From Scleromitrula shiraiana (taxonomy: Eukaryota > Ascomycota > Leotiomycetes > Helotiales > Sclerotiniaceae), in the NCBI GenBank assembly GCA_028455995.1, contig JABELC010000005.1:2418001-2482000 (forward strand): DNA of 64,000 nt. The letters run 5' to 3'. The notes under the pieces were generated by a model, which saw only the letters and a list, made by a program, of their open reading frames with translations, made no database searches and had not been told where the DNA came from. Below are positions 11,524-23,594 of this stretch, piece after piece. Each line of letters opens with the position of its first letter. Positions within the stretch are counted from its first letter, which is position 1. The translations under genes were made by a program, and so were the position numbers.

Positions 11524-14500
11524 CCTGTCTTAAATACCTCACTTGGTACTTGTGCAGAAGCTAGCCTGTTTCTGCGACACCACACCTCAATCAATAGAAG
11601 CCCCAGTCAACCTCCCTCGCCAATCCTTGAACAGGAGCCCTGCTGCAGCAGCCTTGTCGCACAACTAAGGCGACACAAAATGGTGCCGTGAACCGCCCGT
11701 CCAGCAACAATGCACAATGACCTTGTTTCCTCACTTCCACACCTCCAGCGCACACTTCTACCACCTTTGTTGCGTCTGCGAGCAATCTTAATAACCACAA
11801 TTGGTAATCCTAGCAAGCGCTCCGAAATAAATTCTTGCCGCAAGTAAGTACCCGCGTTTCCTAATCCTACACCACGTTTCGCCGCGTGCCTATCCGAACA
11901 CCAGCACGCGTTCACATGCACTGCTATTTGGCCGGTCCAGCTTCCTTCGTCTCTCCGTGCCCTCTTTCTCTTTTTTTCCCAGAAACCAGGTGGGTAGGTT
12001 TTTGGGGTGGGCGCAACTCGGGGACTCCGTATAATTCCTCGTAATTTCCTTGGATCCAATTCTCACTTCTCTCTTTATAATTTGTTCGATATTTTGGACC
12101 AATCCAAAACCTAGTCTCTTCGTAAAGCAATACATCCACACATGTAGAGTCACGCGGAGTCTATACTCCTTCCACCAAGCCTCTCTCTCGTGCTGGAGAA
12201 ATGCGCAAATGTAATATTCGAACGCTGTGTCACTGTATGGTGATGCAAGTATCCGTGAACTAGTCCCACCGTAATCGCATTGATGCCCAAATAAAATGCC
12301 TTCCACCACTGATGCAATTGAAATACCCTTTCCCTTTTTGCGTATCACTTCAAAATCGATATATTGGAAATGGGTATTCGCCGTCCTTGCTTCGAGCGGT
12401 CAAGGGTTTTTCTTCTTTATCTCTTTTCTACTCAATTATATTTGTTGTCCGGGGAGTACCTTTTTTGGATTGTAGGAAATTGATAGATGCTACGGACCGG
12501 CGGGGTGGGGGGGGCAGTTTGTAGGTTGAATTGAAATTCGAATTGAAATTGCACTTAGCTTGTGCTTTTTCGCGGATGAAGGGATTTGAGTGGTAAAGAG
12601 TGGAGAGTGGGAGGAAAGGGTAGAGTAGAGTAGAGTAGAGTAGAGCCCACTGGATAGAGAAGTAGTAAGCTGAGAAAGGGTATGTATCAATTCGATAGAA
12701 GTTTGATGATCAAACAAATTTACCTTTTTTGATTTGAATAGATTAACTCCAAAATGAACAATGAATTCTGTACTCAATTGAGTAATTATGAAGGTATCAC
12801 GATTTGGGATATCCTTCAAAAACTTGTACTCAGCGTGGCAGGAACGAGGTTTGTTTGTTGCGGTTGCGCGCGGGGAAAAAACTTCGGTGTTCATTGAGAT
12901 CGAAAAAAAAGAAGCTTTTCCAAAAATGGGAGAGAATCGGCAGGTATCATCCATCAATTTATTTTTTTTGTTATCAAGCCACATCATAGCTTTTCTCTTT
13001 CAGCCACATCTTGAAACGGACTTGGTTACACAACTTCTATGGGAGGAGTAGTTCATCGATTGCATGGATAGATTTGATCAAAAGCCTCAATCTATTTTCT
13101 ATTAAGTTTCTACTTACTGTTCTTACAACTGATCAACATGACACAGCTTTACTTTTATATATTAAATATGATATTTCATATAATACAACTCTAAGCATTA
13201 GATACATAGCATTTAACTCAATACATAACAATGCGATAGTTCTATGTATCTCCCTTGTAGCTACATACATACAATAAAGGCATTATCTACAAACAATCGA
13301 ATCTCTCCTCTACCTACCAAGTACGTACTAATCAATGTATACAAGCATCCAAGTATTCCAAATCCATAGGTACGTAGATACTTAGATACATGCATAAAAG
13401 CCAAAAGAATATCCACCTTTGTGAACCACCAGCTACTAAGTATATACCTACATACGTAGCTTACTTACACTCTCCTTACATTGCATATGTATGTAAGTAT
13501 GCATTAGCATATAAAAACCAGAACATACATTGCATTAGCTCCCTCTAACAGTATTTTTCATTTATGACCAGCATTATCAGCGCCCCAGCCAAAGAAAATC
13601 AAGCATCGAAATAAACGACGCCAAATGAATTGTCATATAACGTTCGAGAACCCTTGGTTCCAAAGTACGAGATCCTATTATCTCCCTTGACTCTTCACCG
13701 ATAGATAGATTCATCTACCACGTATCCATTGCCAAGATCTTGTACAGATTGCCTCGATATCGATCCATACAGTTTACGTTCCATTGCCATGGGTGCTGGA
13801 CTTATAATAAGATGGGATGTGATAATAATGTAAGAATTTGAAATGAAAAATGTGATATTTTCTCTTGACTTTTCTGTTCGAGGCAAGCTTGGCAAGTCAA
13901 GATGAGATGAGATGTGATGTGAGGTGATTAGATGGTTGGCTATACAGCTATCTGTGATAAATTTCAGAAGGTATTAGTTCACATGTCTCTCACATAGATA
14001 ACAGTATGTAGCATGCGTAGTCAATAAATATGATTGTCAGCTCTCCAAGGATACTTACTTCATACACATTACTCTTAATCTATCTTTAGAAAGAAGAAGA
14101 AAGAAGCAAAAGAAGCAAAAGAAGAGAGGGGGGAAAGGACACAAATGATGATGAGTGATTGTGGCGTTTTGAATCAATAGGTTCTCAATCAAACGTGAAC
14201 AAGATTTAGAGTTACTCAACAGCTCGGTAATAGTGGGGGGTTCAAAGTTTCTCCTAGATCCCTCACCTCCCCCAAAGCTAAATATGTGCAACCCGTGACA
14301 CATCCATCAGTGTAGAAGTCTGCGATTGGAAATGGAAAAATCTATGTGTCTTGGCACTTCTATAAACTTTTGAAATTTGGGGGTATATACTATATACAAT
14401 CCGTTGGAAAGGAGCAAGCGGCCGTTAGAATTTCGACGTTTTTAATAAGCAAGAAACTTGAAGGGTGTGTGTGGTCAACAACAAGATCTTGATCTCTCGA

Positions 14501-14604
14501 CCCTTTTCCCCCCAGTCCGGCCCTATTAATCTGTACCTCGAGATCTTAGGCCAATGATGCCAAGTCCTGTCAAGATTATATTAGCTGTCGTTGCATGTTT
14601 GCCG
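11524..14604. other. Gene-free region upstream of ERT1 and downstream of the MFS gene
   Basis: The first ~1 kb is GC-richer and probably holds the ERT1 promoter and 5' UTR. Open frames at 11607-12348 have no recognisable domain and overlap each other. (AGAGT)n lies at about 12622-12645. From 13.1 to 14.5 kb the DNA is AT-rich, with scattered TACGTA/TACCTA words. I see no RNA gene or coding segment I can support. Confidence 0.5.
12622..12645. repeat. (AGAGT)n microsatellite
   Basis: About five tandem AGAGT copies. Confidence 0.85.
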
Positions 14605-16891
14605 TCACGCGGTAGCAAAACGACTATGGCCCCTGATTTTCTTTCCGTATTTGAAGAAGATATATGGAAAGGGCGTCATCACAACCGTCAAAAACGCCAA
14701 AAGACTTGTTGCCCATTGATCGCCGAGCTTGTGATACATTTGGATACCAAACAACGGAAAGATGGCTACATTGGTTCAGCCTCAGCATTTTTTTATTCTC
14801 CTCGAGTACATAGTATTGGGGTTTAGTGAACTTACCTCCGAAGCTACTTCTCATGAAACTATTCGCTGCTAAAGAGCTGGCTGCATAGAGTGGGTATGCA
14901 TCGACTAGGAAGGTGAAAATGCCAGTAAAAACAAGAAGGGTTCTGCATGGATCCCAAACGGTTAGCCACTTCCAAAGTATTCTCGTACAACCGTAACTGC
15001 AAGTCAAGTGAAACTTGAAATCGAGTCCATCGAAGACAATGCCAGGGCATTGAACGAAGATCAAGCTTCATATTTCCAAAATAAGGTCAGATATGCAAAA
15101 CAAATGACAAGCAGTTTTGCATGCAGGAACGAAGCACATACTCTGCGCCACTTCGGCGATGGAACGTATATGCCTCGGGGACCTAACAGCATACCTCCTG
15201 ACAGATACGAGATGCAATCATCTAAAGTAAAAGAGAAAATTCAAAACTTACCCCATGCCAAAGATCGATGATCCAATGATGGGAACAATCCAATGCACAG
15301 AAGAGTACGTTGTCCAGGCGAAGAGAAACAAGCCAATGGGGACGAGACAGGCTCCTAGAATAGCAGGTGGCAATCGATACTCTGGCTCTGATCCGCCAAC
15401 TTCTCCAGTGCGTTCTTCTCTTTGCTTGATCAGTCTCACATAATTTTTATGCCAGAATGGGTCTGTCGCCGCTGCAATCACCATTCCAATGAACAATCCG
15501 AGAAATGATAACCCAACTTGAGATAATGTGAATCCATGATTTCCCTGGAACACAAGGCCGAAAGCTCCAAAGAACAGATAGAGAATTCCAAGCAGGATAG
15601 CAGAAAATATACAAAGATTGAGGCACATAGGCTCAAAGATTAGTAGCTGGCCTGGTCTTAGTAGAGAATAGGCGATTGTCCTTGGTATGGATTTGTTGAG
15701 CCTATCCATAGGAGCATACCATCGATCATCGCCACTCTCTTTACGAAGTTTCTTTGCTTTAGCCTTCAATACAACTGGGTGATAAGTTTCCGGTACGAGA
15801 AATATGATCATGATCAAGTTCATAGCTGACCATATAATCAGAACGTAGAATACCCAGCGCCAGCTCGCATATTGATTAATAAATCCAGATATTAAAGGGC
15901 CAAAAGATGGGCCAATAAATGGAGATGCTGTATATATGAGCATAGGAGCTTGGAGTTCCTCTCGATTAAACAGATCTCCTACTGTCCCGCCTGCAACAGA
16001 GAGAAAAGCAGATCCGGATAAACCATCCAAAAATCTGACTACTATCATAGTCTGGATGTTCTGAGCCGCTGCTGAAGGAATAAGCCAGATTAGAAAGAAG
16101 GTGAAAGAGCAAATGTATATTGGTCGACGACCATAGAATTCACTATTATTGGTAAGTCAATATGAAGGATAGCTTCTATATGAAAGGCTTACGATAATGG
16201 GCCGAGCAACATAGGTCCAATACCTAGACCAAGAATGTACATAGAAAGCCCGAGCGTTGCCACTTCTCTAGAACAGCCAAATTCTTTCTCGAGTTGGGCA
16301 TATGTACTGGTGTACATAGATGACGTGCAAGTGCTAACATGGTGGATAAGTCAGTACTATCAAAAACTCGAATTTCCAATAAAGAAGTGCAGATATGATG
16401 ATGAGAACAGAAGATCTGACATAGATGAAGACATCAGGATGATCAGACGGGTCTCATCGGGCTCGGACTTCCCCACAAAACACTAACGAACGTTGTAATG
16501 GAACAAGGTGAGCTTACACGCAAAAAGAGCTTGCGCTCACAATTATAATTATCAGCCATTTCTTTCCATAAGCAATGCTTCTGGGACACATCGGATCATC
16601 ATCTCCACCATCCCATCGAACTTCATAAGGATCTTTGTCAGTGACTGCACTTCCTTCTTCAACATCACCGCTAACATCATCTGATAGATTCTCATCACAA
16701 CCGTATCCATTCGATGAGCGTTGTCGAGATAATGTACTATTCCGAGTGTTAAGTTTTGTGATCGGAGCGCCATTAGAAGAAGCATTTATCGGCGCAAACT
16801 CTTTACCGTGGTCAATTGTAGGATTTGAATATTCTGAAACTGGAGAGCAAGGAGATTTTTCATCTTCCGAGTCGTTCCTAATATCCGTCAT
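14605..16891 (-). CDS. Major facilitator superfamily drug:H+ antiporter (DHA1 type, 12 TM)
   Basis: Five exons (16891-16518, 16333-16193, 16142-15252, 14942-14836, 14765-14605) encode 557 residues, with introns of 184, 50, 309 and 70 nt. All phases close. An acidic, Ser-rich cytosolic N terminus of ~110 residues precedes the first membrane span. The signature LGPLSEFYGRRPIY (loop 2-3) and the segment SPFIGPSFGPLISGFI (TM5 motif C) mark the DHA1 drug/polyamine antiporter group. The central loop between TM6 and TM7 is basic. The last exons carry FLVDAYPLYAASSLAANSF and PYIFFKYGKKIRGHSRF, the usual C terminus of fungal multidrug or polyamine transporters. The substrate cannot be assigned. The 309-nt intron is long for this window, but both flanking sequences join into the expected family sequence. 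Confidence 0.88.
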
Positions 16892-19560
16892 CTTGAAAGT
16901 GAGTGCTTTCTAGCAATATGAATAAAGAATGGTGGCCAATTGCTTCAAATTGCTTCGTTTGTCAAGTGAATTTCGGAAGTGGGGAGGGGGGAGGGGAATT
17001 GTTCATCAGGATTAATAATTGAATATCATTCATTCACTATGTATTGATATTTGGACGAGATCCCTTCAGATTTTGGTAGTATCATGTGGATAAAGATTTG
17101 TACTTGGAACAATTGAGGTTCAAATAATATATGTTGAAGTTGACTTTTTTTTGTATACATTTTGTGAAGTGAAAATAGATACCTTGATATCTCCGATACC
17201 GAGTTATTTCATCATACAGGGATTTTTATGAATCAGCGAAAAACTCCTTTACCCTTGTTCAGCCTTTGGAGCTTGAAGGCTAAAGATCCTTAGCTTCGTT
17301 TTATCAAAATCCAATGGGTTGATCCATCAATAATAGCTCTAGAGTCCAAAGTCTAAATGGAAAGATGCATGGATACGGTATTAGAAATTTGTTAGATTAG
17401 CAGATTAGCAGATTAGCAGATTAGAAGATTGGGGTATCGCATAATTTGGTAACGAAAGTGACCAAAGTGGGGTATATGGGTATTAGGAGGTTAAGAAGAT
17501 GTAGGGAAAGTACATATGGATATCGCGGAACTTGCGGAAGGATCATGCTTACCGCGGAAAATATACTGGAGATAAAACTAACTACTGTAACTTCATAAGA
17601 ATATCAGTCTGGGCACCTGTCAACTTCCTCCAGTGCTTACTACAATGGAGCTATATTCTACTAAGGAGCGGCTAGATGAATTGACTACTCGTACTTCCTG
17701 CTGCATGTATCTACTACTAACGTACTAAATAATAAGTATATTTCATGCATCTAATGGGTGAGGGGAAACATTTGGGGTTCTTTCTTAGGACGGCAATTAA
17801 AAAACTCATCTCTATACTTTCTCCACGATTTTGATATTCATTAGAGTCACCATTATTGCCAAAACCACTTCTGGAGTTGTGATTTTTCCAAATACCACCA
17901 CCCTATTTTATGTATGGTGACGCACACCAAATACCACATCCCTCAAACATTCCCGTCATTTCTCCGCTCTACTCGAGTACATACGAAATACGGTATGTAA
18001 GATCTTACTCAACATGCAAAAACTCCGGAAACCTCCCGGTATGAATATTACCTAGGTACATCCATCAAACGGGTAACATAAACGTCCAATATCTTCGGTA
18101 CCCCCTTTACTAAAATCATGCATGCACCATCGCATCGTTCAATAATTCTATACCGTTTGTTGTCTTTCGGCTTATATATTGATTTTTCTCGGCTGCATAA
18201 ATTCCGATAGTGTGTGTGTGTTCGCTATTTCTCATCGTACAAACGTTTATCCCTTTCATATTTACACCGCTTCCGCACCGCTTAATAATTCTTCCTGCTT
18301 GGCATGTAGATTCATAACTGCTGTTAATTGTACATAATATGTGCATATTATGCTATGCTTCTCTAGCATTCTTGTGGAGTGTGTATGGATGGTTATTCTT
18401 ATTGGTATTAGTTGAAGATGTAATGGTGTTATCCCAGATATTCTAGGTTGAATGTTTTGATGTATGGGTGATGGATTTAGTAGAAGTCTACTTGCGAATG
18501 TGTATATCATTTGTCAACCCATCATTATATACCATTGAAATACAAACAACTCCATATAGTTTGAATCAATATCCTTTATTTTCATACATTCAGAAGCAAG
18601 TAACTATCCATCCAAAAGAAAAGGCCATCAATTATCAATCTAACAACAACATCCAATGCACTCATTCACAAACTATACTGTACATAAAAACATCTCCCGA
18701 AACTCTACATCACCTAAGCGTCCACATTACATATTGCTGCACACAAAATCATTCCTGCCGTAGGCTATACGAACCATTCCAGCCATAGGATATACGAGAA
18801 GAAGAGCCATCTCTTTAATCAATATCCCACAATCAACGCACAGTGTAACCGTATCATCAGCCGCAATAACACAAAAAAAGTGCAATGCACAAAGTTCGGT
18901 CCCAACATATATCAACAAAGGAACTCCAATGGACATGTACTGGTCAGCAAGCAAGAATCTCTGAAATGTATTGATATGCTTCCGATCCGAAGCCGAAGTC
19001 GAAGCCGAAACCGCAGGGCGATTACAGCGGCAAAATGGGTTTTCTTCTTGATATGCTTTACGGGTAGGTGCATTATTCATCGGCCAGAGACAAGGTAGAG
19101 TGGGAAAACTGACAGATTTCTCAAGTGCAACTGGCTTGTTAGGTGCAGACAGTGCTTCTTTCTGGCCAGATATTGTCAATTTGTCCTTGATGAAAGCCAA
19201 TGGCTATTATTAACAGTCTCTTATTGGGTGCTTCACAAATAAAAGCTCAATCACACACTTGAAGATCCAAGTTCGGATTCTTGTTGAAAAGCCCTTCACA
19301 ATATATAAAACATTACAACCTTTATAGTAAAATCAGCTCTACATTATTTAGGAAGCCCTGGAAATCACGCAGATTTGAGTGAATATTGACATAAAAATCG
19401 TCGTCTTCTTCAATCACATACAGTTATTCTTGCCTGTGATAGTTCCATGATAGCAAGGCTATTGTATCACTCAGATTCACTCTCAAATTATACGAAGTAT
19501 ATCTCATTACTTGGTTAGTCTATCTGAGTGAATCGTTTATCAACAACATATATGTATCAG
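16892..19560. other. AT-rich intergenic region upstream of the MFS gene
   Basis: I find no supported gene. A short AGATTAGC tandem lies at 17395-17424, followed by AT-rich DNA with many TACGTA/TACCTAGG words. One open frame on the minus strand (19200-18727, 157 codons) has no recognisable domain, and part of it comes from a short GAAGCC-type repeat near 18990-19015. I treat it as unproven. Confidence 0.5.
17395..17424. repeat. (AGATTAGC)n octamer tandem repeat
   Basis: Between three and four direct copies of AGATTAGC. Confidence 0.85.
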
Positions 19561-19576
19561 ACGATACAAAAGATCT

Positions 19577-22500
19577 TTTTGTTGCATATCTGAGTTTAAG
19601 ATACGGTATACGGGCAGCAAGCTGACAGCGAGAATATGCTATTTTGTTACTAAAGCTATGGGTTGACTCCTAATTGTATATATCAGGCGAAATTTCGAGA
19701 TTCAAAAATATATTACATCTGAGTGTGTTATACGGCCACGATGATGAGATCGCCATGAAAAGTGCGCATTGTATGATATTACGGCGGCTCTAGTGAGGTA
19801 CTGGCAATTTTACATACATAGATATTGGACGATATTTTGAAAAGTTTTGTTGCATATCTTAAGATTAGTATAAGATATCCGAGATTAGTATAACGTTGCA
19901 AAGTTTTGTTGCAAATCTGAATTTTACGTAGAAGATGACAGTGTGTGTGTGTGGTGGATAGGCGAATACATAGTACGGTAATTACTCCCACGAACAGCAA
20001 TGATTTTAAATCTAGTCATCCTACAATCACCAGTGCGCATCTGGTTTTAAAGGATGTCCGTAGGGCACTTCGGTAGCAGGCAGTGGTTGACCAGAAGCTT
20101 AACTGAGAAGATATCCAGCTTCAGCTTCTTGCCGTAACAGATAAAACCGTAAGTTTTCAGACATGCAACAAAACTTTTCCATATATCTATCGTCTGATGC
20201 TCCAGTATACAAGCTGCTTCTAGTGTATATCTGAGACTGCCCGTAAAGTCAACGGCAGATAAGCATGGCGAGATAGCCGTAAGTATGAGAACTCAAAATG
20301 ATTCACAGTACTCACAAGCTAATCCAATGCTCACCTATTAGGATACAGCATTGTAATGCTGAAATTTCAGATGTGCAACAAAACCATCCATTATCAAGTC
20401 TAATTACTAGAAATTACAAGTGTTAGTTTTTGAGAGCAAGTTTAAACGAAACCTGATATTTATTTGTTGCATGTCTCATCACTGCCGTATTTGAATTTCT
20501 AGAAACATCAAATACATTACGACAGTATTAGATAATCAGGACTCACAAGGAGGCCGAGGGATGGAATTTGTTGCAAGTGAATTTGGATGATGTAGGTGCG
20601 GATTTGTTGCATATCTGATTTTGGAATACGGTCCGCAAGCATGAGGACGAGGATGATACCGACCATCTGAAGTTAAACACTACCTAGTATGACTGAGAAT
20701 GCAAAAGCATAGGCCCGAATTGAGACATACAAAAGAATATAGAACTAGAAATGATACAAGGAAATTCAGCCCAGAATACGTTTAGATGAATTGAACGGAT
20801 TTGCTACATATGTTCTTTTATACCGCCGCGAAATAGCAGGTATGATGGTGAGGATAAGGATGAAAATAAGGACTTTTGGTAGGCCGTTACCCGACATTCA
20901 TAATTGGGATACTACCAACTAAGTTTTCAACCACCTTAGTATCCAGCCTTAAGCTCCAGCTCAACGACAGATTCCAACAAGATATCAAATTACCTTCCTG
21001 CATCATTGACTCAACCATCCCATCAATAACTGAGGCTATGATAAGCCCAGAGACTATATCAAAACCAATTATCAAAGGGCTTGTAACTCAGTGGTAGAGT
21101 GCCTCGTTTGCAATATCTATTCGATAAAAAGATTCGATGAAGTCCTGGGTTCGATCCCCAGCCAGTCCATTTCATTTTGCTTTTTTGTCTCGTTTAAAGC
21201 ATGTTCCCTTTTGTTATTCCCAGAATGCAAAAGCAAAGTCGAAAGTATGATGTCGTCGATAATGTCTGGTATGGGGTTATCGATAGAATATTTTTGCAGA
21301 AAATTTACAGGCATATGTATATGGTGGATTCGTTTAAATCATTTTTGGAATAGGAGGGTGATCCACTACGGAGGAATCTAACTTGATGTATCGTGGAATA
21401 ATACGGGTCAGTGCATGGATACCAATATCAATGATCCGTGCACCATACACAAGCCACATGAGGTGCTGCGGCTCTTATTACTAAGTTTTTACAGTACATT
21501 CTTATAATAAATTAGTCTTCATCATTTTGAATTAAAATCAAATATAGACTACAATATCATTCAATATTAGGCCTAGTAAGGAAAAAGAAAAAAAAATGAG
21601 GCTTTCCAAGGCAACTTTCGATCGAACATTAAATTGTTTTGTTGCATATCTTATTTTATACCGTAGCTGAATTACGGTTTGCAGGCATGGAAAGAGGACA
21701 ACGTTATCGTTGTCCACACGAAATATCGCATTGACACTGTAGTCGCTGGCTACAGAAAGCAGAAAACAGAAAACAAAGTTGAAGTTCAGATCTGCAACAA
21801 AAACATATTTCCTGAGAATAATCAGACGAGATAGCGAGAGGCTTGCTACATATACATTTCTCGACGATGAAATTAAGGTCTATGATAGCGTGAGGATATA
21901 TATGTATATATATACACAGACACAACCTAGATAGAAGTGATGTTATCACCATCCGTACAAAGCGGAACATTGAGATGGCTCGACCGTGAAGGTAAACCTA
22001 ATATTTTCTATGTACAATGATTCTTGCATAATAGCAGCGTTTCTCGGTCACCGAGGATGTGTCGACTCGCATCTTTGTGCTTATTGGAATTCGATTTTTT
22101 TGAAGCTCTAGCACATGATATAGGCCAGAATAATCATCAAATGTAGTTTCGTTGCCAATAGAAAGCAAAGGTCATATTCAGATATGCAACAAAAGCTTTT
22201 CTAGAGAATGATCTTGAGTTCGGATGAGAACGGATAGAGGGTATTGTTGCATGTCTGGGTTTTAAGTTCAAAATTCAAGTAGCAAAATTAGAATGGATGA
22301 AGAGGTATTTTGTTGCATATCTGGTCTTATCAAAACTTGTAAGCTACGATAGCTGTAGGTCTAAAGCAATGGCGTCGTCATCAGTCGTATGAAGATGTTC
22401 AGTTGGAAAGTTAGATATGCAACAAAACTACAATTGCCCAAGCGTGACTTCAAGTTCAGACGAGATATCGAGTATTTTGTTGCATATCCGCATATCTGAA

Positions 22501-23192
22501 TTCGTCACCTTCGTTCAGAAGCGAGAATGCAGAATAAGAGAGAAATCTTACCACCATCTGTACGAAGAGTTATGTCCTACTTCTATTGTTTATTACAGTT
22601 GTAGTCCTGTTACCTGGAGATTTTTCTTCGAGATTCTAAGTGTGTAGCAAACCAACTTTCAAAGTAATGAAAATAATTTCAGATGGCATGTATATAGGAT
22701 CAATTTGTTGCATAGCTGACCTTCGACAAGCGTTTGCACAAATGTGGGTATATTTGAAGCAACAACGCTGTCGCCACCTCTAAGGCATTTAATGCCCTGT
22801 TTTTGATATTTTGATATAGTTTGTTATTCACGCACAAGGGTATAAAGTCAGATATGCAACAGAATTAGAACTTCCTATATATGACTTTCAATAATGCATG
22901 GCATGGATTTGCCACACATCTGGCTTTCCATCCCAACGCGTAGGCACAATTGCGGCAAGTTCAGGATTTAGACGTCGGCGTCATGGGTACGAAATGACTA
23001 ATGGTATTACTACGGATCAAGTAGTGCACTTGACGAGTGAATCTAGGTACTCAAATATCGAATAATTTGGTTGCATATCTGGTTTTATACTAGCGTTTGA
23101 GAGTCGTGGAACAATACAGTGAATGCAATAGAAAACAAGGACGAAGTCATGTGAGATAAGCTTGGATTTCGGCTCCCTTTGTTGCATGTCTT
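19577..23192. repeat. Array of TTTTGTTGCATATCTG motifs, partly as palindromic units
   Basis: A 16-17 bp motif with consensus TTTTGTTGCATATCTGR recurs about 20 times. Forward copies start near 19577, 19845, 19904, 20462, 20566, 20602, 20799 (weak), 21637, 22243, 22308, 22475, 22703, 22907 (weak), 23064 and 23177. Reverse-complement copies start near 20158, 20368, 21787, 22179, 22412 and 22849. Reverse and forward copies often pair as R-arm, ~40-80 bp, F-arm: 22179/22243, 22412/22475, 22849/22907, 20368/20462 and 21787/21842. Some inner segments share CAGACGAGATA-like words. Several forward copies continue into TTTTATACCG-like and GTTTGCAGGCAT-like sequence, so the full unit is longer than the motif. 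Copies are diverged and unevenly spaced. I see no coding potential. Confidence 0.8.
21077..21169 (+). tRNA. tRNA-Ala (anticodon TGC) with a 21-nt intron
   Basis: The cloverleaf can be drawn by hand. The acceptor stem GGGCTTG/CCAGTCC has one G-T pair and one mismatch. The D arm is ACTC-AGTGGTA-GAGT. The anticodon arm is CCTCG-TTTGCA with anticodon TGC at 21109-21111, pairing to CGATG with one mismatch. The T arm is CTGGG-TTCGATC-CCCAG. An intron of about 21 nt (21113-21133) sits at the canonical position, one base 3' of the anticodon. A T-rich stretch (TTTTGCTTTTTT) follows 6-17 nt downstream as a Pol III terminator. Two stem mismatches leave open that this is a decaying copy. Confidence 0.82.
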
Positions 23193-23594
23193 CAAATACT
23201 CACGAGTATCTCGGGCATTCGCGGTGTTCTAGAGCCCTCATCTTATTTTCAGGTTGAGGAAGAATACAGATTTTGAACCTGTATGAAAAGATCAAGACCA
23301 ATGGATTCAATATGGTTTAAAGAGTATCAAATAGAAACTGGGGATGTTAAAAGAGAGAACGAAATAATGGATGTATGGTGGTTGAGGTTAAATTGATTTT
23401 GTCATGACCTATTTTTTAATGCTTAGAACATAAATCTTATGACTCTCTTCTAGAATAGAAAAGTATATAGATACCTAGAACCAAGAAGATAATGCAAAGA
23501 TGAAGATGAGGAAGGACGAGAACAGTGGTTCTCATACACCGCCTAAGTTGTGTAACCAGGAGCCCGGAAGCCCGGAGTTGAGGATTCTATACCA

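Noticed and set aside
11607..12348. Overlapping frames of about 150 codons upstream of ERT1 (minus strand)
   Set aside because: They overlap each other in different frames, lie in the probable ERT1 leader, and have no domain or composition typical of proteins.
12490..12987. 165-codon minus-strand frame
   Set aside because: It includes the AGAGT microsatellite and a Ser/Thr/Leu-rich low-complexity tail; no family resemblance.
18727..19200. 157-codon open frame on the minus strand
   Set aside because: No recognisable domain, no conserved splice partner, and part of it runs over a short repeat. Its length is possible by chance in this much sequence.
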